Assembly: GCF_921293095.1 (NCBI RefSeq)
Contig: NC_060253.1
Coordinates: forward strand, 75,243,992 to 75,307,991
Reading direction: 5' to 3'
DNA length: 64,000 nucleotides
Origin: Ischnura elegans
Lineage: Eukaryota > Arthropoda > Insecta > Odonata > Coenagrionidae
Shown: positions 58,107-64,000 of the stretch, one piece after another
Layout: each line of letters begins with the position of its first letter
Numbering within the stretch: position 1 is the first letter of the stretch
Program-made: the position numbers and the translations under genes
Notes under the pieces: model-generated
Told to the model about the DNA's origin: nothing
The model's database searches: none
What the model saw: the letters and a program-made list of their open reading frames with translations, nothing else

Positions 58107-58738
58107 TAGGGTAGTTTCCTTCATCAAAGAAAACGAAAGGCATTGATTGCGATTCGTAACCCACCATCAGTGTATTCATAATATACAAATTATTTGGTTT
58201 TAGAAATCCCAGTTTAGATGAATGACAATGGTCAATTTTATCCTCATTTGAAAAAGGCCAGATTGGCGCCTATGCGATGCCACTCCACGTGACGTCACAG
58301 GGACCTAGTTTCTATACGAGTAGATACGAATTTTACATCGTCTGAGATTACCAATGCATGCATGGGGCACAGAGCTCAGGGAAACGTCTCTTAATAATCA
58401 CCTATTAAAACTGCCTATGGTCGGAAAGTTTCCTGCGTTTGATAAGGTAATAATAACCCTTATTTAAGCCAAGCGCTACCTGCTAGCATCCTGCGTCGTA
58501 TCAGCGCTCAAAGCCTCGCCCCAAGGTCACCTCACTTGCGGCAGCGGGAACCAGAACGACGTCACACGGTGTTTTCCCAGCATTCATACTTTTTTTTTCG
58601 CGCGCTTGAAATTTTTCACTTTTCATTTAATCGCGAAAAATAGATATCGTCATTTAAAAATGTAAGAGCGTGAAATACGTACTCCAGGAGAAATAATCTT
58701 TCGATTTAGGCAATAAAAAATAATAGGAAACCACCCTA
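58107..58738. mobile_element. AGGGTRGTTTCC MITE, full-length copy
   Basis: Starts TAGGGTAGTTTCCTTCATC and ends GGAAACCACCCTA; 632 bp and AT-rich with a GC-rich middle. Best reference copy for the family. The flanks do not show a convincing duplication beyond TA-rich bases. Confidence 0.82.
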
Positions 58739-58818
58739 TTTTTTGTTTGCGTTCAATGCCACCGGACCACTTCGACTCCAGCCACGGATTACCTTCCTGC
58801 CGCTGTGATGTGGTGTTA

Positions 58819-59050
58819 AAGACGTTTTACACGGGGCACGTACTTACACAATCTGGACGTGTGTACGAAGGCGCAGTCAAAATTGCGTCGTGTAAAGCGG
58901 TGAATTGCTAGAACATTCGCGAGAATGCGTGGACGTGAGATGGGAAAATAACCCCTATTCTAATTTCGTTCATGCATTCGCGCAATCCCACGCCATTTTA
59001 AAAATTAATGCAGTTCTAACCTGGGCAATTCCGTGCCTCGTGTAAAACGG
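58819..59050. mobile_element. AAGGCCGTTTTACACG MITE, copy 1
   Basis: Begins AAGACGTTTTACACGGGGC and ends CGTGTAAAACGG. It is the inverted counterpart of 62488-62724, sharing AATTGCGTCGTGTAAAGCGG, GAGAATGCGTGGACGTGAG and TTAATGCAGT. A 40 bp word containing CTTCGACTCCA flanks it on both sides (about 58745-58790 and 59068-59115). Confidence 0.78.
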
Positions 59051-59874
59051 GGCACGGAATGTATTTTATTTTCGCATTCAGTGCGAGCGGACCTCTTCGA
59101 CTCCAATCCACGAAATCAATATTTTCATAGATTTGAATTTTTTATATTTCAGACAACGAAAGAATTTGATATTCTAATCAATGTGATAGGTACCCTGAAA
59201 TTTTCTGCATGATTGCTTGAGATTCAACCAAGCAATGCGTCAAAATATGATCGTTTGAGGGGGGGTTATGCGACCTCATAATAGATTCCAAGAGGAAATT
59301 GTCTGCTTCCGCTCTGGTTTCCACAATACGACCATGGTTAGTCACCTGTTTTAAGGCCGGAAACCACGTATGAAAACGCGAAAGAGGGGGAAAGTTTGGC
59401 AGTCAAAACAACCTGAACGTGCTAGCTGGAAGGCTAGCGGCATGTTTTAATCGTGAAACTCGAACGTGAAATGAACTCCGGAAAATATATTTTCATAGCC
59501 TAAGCCTGAAAAGTAAGAAATTCACGAGTCGCTATTATTTTAAAATGCTTAGTAATGCCATAGGTAACTTATTGATAAATCATGCTGGGTGAGGATCTTG
59601 GTTCAAATCTCGCAGATTGATGTAGGACCCTCTTTTGGCTTTTGCGGCGTGGATAAAAAGGGTAAAGAATATAACTAATTTAAACGTATTTTTATTTTAA
59701 TTATTTTGATTCCGCTTTTTCAGTTCACCAATCTCTTTCCATATATCACAATGCGTACGAGCGATTGTGGATTTTATGCTATTACTTCCTCTGCAGGAAA
59801 TAGGATTTCCAATGAAAATAGAAAAATTACCTTTTCTGCGAAATGACCTTATGAAAGTGATATAAGATTTTAGA

Positions 59875-60090
59875 TTTTCCCGGCGTATCAAGTGCAAACA
59901 GGATTCTCGGGTAATAATCAACCGGGTAATTGGCTTCATGTCTCCCGACGTTTAGAAGAATGACTTGCTCTACATTCTCAGGCGATCTTTTGAATGATGA
60001 ATTAGAAGATAACCGAAGAGCAAGTCGTTCTTCGACACGTTGGGAGACATGGAGCCAATTAACAGGTCGAAAAACCGAGAATCCTTTCCG
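59875..60090. mobile_element. fold-back insertion 4 (old, diverged)
   Basis: TTTTCCCGGCGTATC opens it, as in copies 1 and 3. Arms at about 59911-59972 and 60022-60086 mirror each other with mismatches (GGATTCTCGGG ... ATGTCTCCCGACG against CGTTGGGAGACATGG ... CCGAGAATCC). A target duplication was not found. Confidence 0.6.
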
Positions 60091-60924
60091 CACATAATGT
60101 GAGAACGGTTTCCTTGTTCATCCAGCTTCTAATTTTTCTTCATGGCAAAGTTTTCTTAAAAAAATCGTTTACATAATTAAAATTTGTTTTTGGTTTTTAT
60201 TCATCAGGAATAAAAATGAGTAATAATGAATTTAGTATCGGAAAAAAGCGATTTTGCTTATCTTCCAGCCTCAACTCTGTCGATAAAAATTCTCCTCCTC
60301 GCGCGGCGTATGACGTAAAGTATTTTCGAACGGGATGTCAATTATCGTGTTTAGAAATGCTAGGTGCGACACGTGCATCACAAAATCCTTTCACAACAAA
60401 TGAAACACTCATTACGTTCATGTGCACATTCTTATAATATCCTAGTCTTTTAATTGATTCTTACACATTAACTATTGATGAAAATAATACTACCGCAATA
60501 TTTATGTGCATTGCGAAGGCTGAAGGATTAAAACTACCAAAGGAACTGGTCAATTAAAGGCATTGGAAAACGAGTCACACTTACGTACGGTATTTACGAC
60601 TTTTATTTAATGATAAAGAAGCATCAAATCATTTAGGGCAGCAATTATTGCTTAAACTTCACTACACCTGCATTTTGTCTGCAATTAATGCCGGCACTAA
60701 AAGCTGTCACTGTCGAGAAAGTTTTGGAAAAATAATTGTCTTTTTATAGTTCTTCATTTTCTGTATGCTATTTCAACTACTGCTGAACTGTTGTTAAATT
60801 TATTTTTATTCCCTCACCCAGTGATTCAAGATGAAAGTCAAGTTCTTGGTATGGATAGATAGGGGTTATTTTGCCAAAAGCGTGGAGAGTTCACACATTT
60901 ATGGTAGGGGGTCTGGCTAGTTCA

Positions 60925-61030
60925 ATTCCTGGACTACGTCGTAATTCGAGGATTTATTTTGGGTTCCCCGAAGGGTTTACCCGGGATTCGAACCGAGCGC
61001 TCTACTCGCTGGGCTACTAAATTCCCCATT
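60925..61030 (-). repeat. tRNA-like repeat fragment
   Basis: Minus strand reads TAGCCCAGCGAGTAGAGCGC and then GGTTCGAATCCCGGGTA: box A-like and box B words with too little between them for a tRNA. Probably a SINE head. Confidence 0.4.
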
Positions 61031-62230
61031 TCCAATTTCAATTTGATTCATTTCCTCTAAAAAAATTTATGAGGTATTTGATTTATCTTATTAAATAATT
61101 CGACAGTAATTATTAAATTATAATTTTTAGACAATAAATAATAAATAAATTAATAAAACTCCTTAATAGCGCAAAAATGCGAGGTGTAATTTCAACTACC
61201 GCATCTCAAAAGAATGGGTTACGGATGTACGAGTTTCATAGTTTAGTGGTGGGGGAAGGGAGGGAAAAAGCGAGGAAGGACCGGGGAAGGAGGGGAAGGC
61301 AAACTGATCTTTGCCCCCCAGACAAAATTCTTAGTTCCGGTCCTGATTGAAACCAATATCATTTTACTTTGATCGATTTGAAAATAATACCAGTTCGCGT
61401 TACAATGGTAGTGTTTCACCAATATCCATCCGCTGCCTACTGATTTCGACGCATTCGTGCCTTTGCGAGGGACTAAGAATCATTAGGGAGGCCTTACAGG
61501 CCTCTGAGACCCGCGAAGTGGATTAAGAATTGGTGGTTTCGGATGGGGAAGGGAGTTGAAGGATAAATGAGGTCACGTATTTGGTTGGAGAAAAAATCGG
61601 CTACACAAACTACAGGGATCAATGGTAAACATTCATAATCGATTAAGTCATATAGTAATAGTAAGTAATAGTACGATATCTGATGAGCGACTTCGTAAAA
61701 AATTTTTTTTTGTTGAAAAATGGTATTTAAACCTTTTTTAAGGGTATAGTCTTTTATGAAAATTTTCCTAGTTTCCACATATATGCCAAATCATAATTTT
61801 TCTCAGTTCTTGAGGCCATTTTTCTTGTCTGGATGTTTCACCTTTTTACAAATACCTGCGGTATTAGGGTTATCAATATTTACTAAATGATTACTAGTTA
61901 TATGTTAGTTAGATTCTTCTCGCTACTTTGATTCTAAGAGTGAAAAAACAAATTACTAACGATTACGTAACTATAAAATAAATTATTGAAAGCAGCTGTA
62001 TGAAAATGATGTATAAATTCGTAAGCCTAGTGCATCACTAATGTAGCGTAGAAATGACAGTTTGTGTCAATTATTGGATTGTTCGAAGAATTTCGTTAAT
62101 TTTTATATAAAATTAATATTGAAAGTGAAATCGATGAGCAATGAACCGAATCCCACATTAAATTATTTTGAATTATATAACAATTTCGCAAGGCTATGAA
62201 TTAAAATTATTATGAAAAATATTCAGCGTA

Positions 62231-62350
62231 TCATCATCTGGCCAGATGATGATACGCATCATCTGGCCAGATGATGATACCTACGCTGTATCGAAACCGG
62301 TCGCAAATATATTTTATTTTGTGGAACAGCGAAGTCTTTTTCTTAACTTT
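62231..62350 (+). repeat. second retrozyme-like sequence
   Basis: Contains CTGGCCAGATGATGATAC twice in tandem, then GCTGTATCGAAACCGGTCGC and ATATTTTATTTTGTGGAACAG, matching the insertion at 39669-39817. Its left part is mirrored (GTATCATCATC before CTGGCCAG). Target duplication unclear (ATGAAA near both sides). Confidence 0.65.
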
Positions 62351-62487
62351 CATGAAATGTTTGTAATTTAAAAAAATAATGAAATCGAGTTTTTAAAACG
62401 GAAATGAATTAATGGCGCAGAGATACGTTTTTGTGGACTGGGGTTCTGACACACGATTTTACAGACAAAATTTCATATACGATTATA

Positions 62488-62724
62488 AAGGCCGTTTTAC
62501 ACGGGGCACGCAATTTCGCAGGCTAGCACTGCATTAATTTCTCTTCATGGCCTGGAATTGCGCGAATACACGAAAAAAATGAGACCAGGGTCTATTTTGC
62601 CATCTCACGTCCACGCATTCTCGCATGTGATCAAGTAATTCACCGCTTTACACGACGCAATTTTAACAGCACCTTTGTACACACGTCAGATTGTGCAATT
62701 ACGTTCCACGTGTAAAACGGCCTT
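62488..62724. mobile_element. AAGGCCGTTTTACACG MITE, copy 2
   Basis: 237 bp with inverted repeats AAGGCCGTTTTACACG and CGTGTAAAACGGCCTT. Non-coding; inverted relative to 58819-59050. Confidence 0.85.
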
Positions 62725-62877
62725 TTGGCTCAAATTTTAAAGATGCGATTTTCTGAACTAGAAATTCAACATACGCCTGAATGGAATGATTTTTTGAGAT
62801 ACTACTTTGCGGCAAGGAGCGTTCGAATTATTCTCAACAACTCTCTCTACGGCAGAGTCAGTAGTAGCCGCAGTTAT

Positions 62878-63168
62878 CATGGGCGTACCCAGCGGGGGGC
62901 AGGAAGGGGCAGCTGCCCCCCCTCTTAGGAGCGAAGATTAATTTAGTTCAAAACGAAAAAGTTTATAACAAAATTTCTTTTGAAGAAAAATTAAATTAGT
63001 AGAAGACATGGAATTGAAATAAAATCATTATTTTTTTCAAGCAAATACTTTTAAAAACTAATAAAGTGCTGTCATATTTTTTAAAAATTTGGTTTCACCA
63101 TCCAATTTGTGCTTAAATGTTACCACTAGAACGACCTCGGCTTTCCATCCCCCCAATTTTGATCCTGG
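62878..63168. mobile_element. hAT-type MITE, CAAGGGCGTACCCAG family, right end decayed
   Basis: The left end CATGGGCGTACCCAGC is followed by a G/C-run hairpin (GGGGCAGCTGCCCCCC). The right side keeps TTTTGATCCTGG but not the terminal GTACGCCCTTG. Confidence 0.65.
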
Positions 63169-63431
63169 TTAAGCTATTAGTATTTATAGGTTGGTATGTT
63201 GATACAAAGTTACAGGTAAGTTGCCATGGAGCCACAAATTATGCACTCCGGGAACCATTTGCACTAGGAATCTCAAGTATACAGCTTCGAAAGAAGTGGA
63301 TCTTGTTTTCTGTTCGGTTACATATACACCGTTTGATTCATCTACCACGGGTTTTGCTGGAGCATGTGACAACGCAAGTTGATGAGAAAATATTGACCTA
63401 GATACGCGATTAGAGCGTTAACATCATGGTT

Positions 63432-63483
63432 ACCGCTTCACCGAATGAATTGCAAGCTATCGAAAGAACGGCTTACGGTGAGA
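63432..63483 (+). other. candidate first coding exon of a gene running off the right edge
   Basis: An ATG opens MVTASPNELQAIERTAY and meets a strong donor (TACG/GTGAGATTTT). The composition is protein-like, with no stop before the donor. There is no homology call and the next exon is not visible, so this may be chance. Confidence 0.25.
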
Positions 63484-63859
63484 TTTTCTCAAGCATGAGG
63501 TTATTACCTCATATTTTCTCTTTCTGAGAACTCTACAATTACCTGGTGTATCAAGACCAAATTACTATAGATCGCTTATCAGTTCCAGATTCGTTAACTC
63601 TTACTAAGGAGTAAAACTAGAGTTACGGGGTTTTGCGGAGCTTATTCATCGAAGGAAAACAGGCTTAATATTAAGATGAAGGTCCCACCTTTGATAGATT
63701 AAACTATTTTACTACTTTATGAGCGTCGTAAAAGAAAAAAAATCGAACAGAATGAAAAGATTTTGGTAAAATACTATTGCGTTCAAGGAGAGATTTGTCA
63801 GCAAGAAAGGCGTCAATGATTGAAACCTCATGATAGAACATAGAGAAAATATCGGCGAG

Positions 63860-64000
63860 CAGGGGCGCAGCCAGGAATTAAGGCTGGGGTGGGGGGGGGG
63901 TTTAGGTGCAACTAATACCGGCGTCTGAGGGGGTATGGTATACCCACCAGGATAAGCGGTAGGTGCGAGATTAATAAATTGCGGAATTTTTAGATTAACG
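63860..64000. mobile_element. hAT-type MITE, CAGGGGTGCAGC family, cut by window end
   Basis: Starts CAGGGGCGCAGCCAGG and shares GGTGCAACTAATACC, TACCCACCAGGATAAG and GGTAGGTG with the copy at 31836-32121. Its right end lies outside. Confidence 0.75.

Noticed and set aside
57752-58114. 120-codon open frame on the plus strand with an internal repeat
   Set aside because: It is made of two copies of the same MITE end plus spacer sequence; the repeated peptide is a translation of the inverted-repeat DNA.
59580-59660. tRNA-like box B (GGTTCAAATCTC) on the plus strand
   Set aside because: No convincing box A at the right distance; too weak to list as a SINE.

Overview
This is a eukaryotic nuclear window, most likely from an insect or other arthropod. 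It is AT-rich, the genes are split by GT-AG introns, and it carries mariner, pogo/Tigger, piggyBac-type and hAT-type elements, tRNA-derived SINEs and long introns full of repeats. I cannot name the species. Five real protein genes can be read; exon joins were checked by phase.

Region 1-5.2 kb (minus strand): the first four coding exons of CDT1, the replication licensing factor. It has an N-terminal PIP degron, many CDK sites and the start of the geminin-binding fold; the rest lies beyond the left edge. Its fourth intron holds a mariner relic and two nested piggyBac-type MITEs. A textbook E2F site sits about 215 bp upstream of the start codon. 5.2-12.1 kb is gene-free, with a fold-back insertion, a hAT-type MITE and a LINE scrap.

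Region 12.2-30.8 kb (plus strand): an intronless SRPK kinase gene (602 aa), then 780 bp later a six-exon D-aspartate/D-amino-acid oxidase gene (349 aa) ending in the peroxisomal signal SKL. Intron 2 of the oxidase holds an AT-rich MITE, a palindromic insertion nested in another element, a SINE and a long TIR element. Intron 5 holds a three-deep nest: piggyBac-type shell, then pogo-type element, then a Tigger copy with a broken transposase.

Region 32.9-50.6 kb: TPPP/p25 (plus strand, 3 exons, 165 aa) and the TMEM55/PIP4P lysosomal phosphatase (minus strand, 7 exons, 248 aa) are tail to tail, with possible poly(A) signals within 30 bp of each other. The 9.3 kb second intron of PIP4P holds a roughly 4 kb element with very long inverted arms and a decayed transposase-like gene, a piggyBac-type MITE, and a fold-back insertion with a 13 bp target duplication.

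Region 50.6-64 kb: no convincing gene, but dense MITEs, including a cluster of about 630 bp elements interrupted by a 533 bp hAT-type insertion with a perfect 8 bp duplication. A weak candidate first exon lies near 63.43 kb.

The five genes are not functionally linked. The most unusual signal is a set of short (about 150-225 bp) palindromic insertions with 11-13 bp target duplications. Several carry GAAAC-type cores resembling decayed hammerhead ribozymes of Penelope-like elements or metazoan retrozymes.
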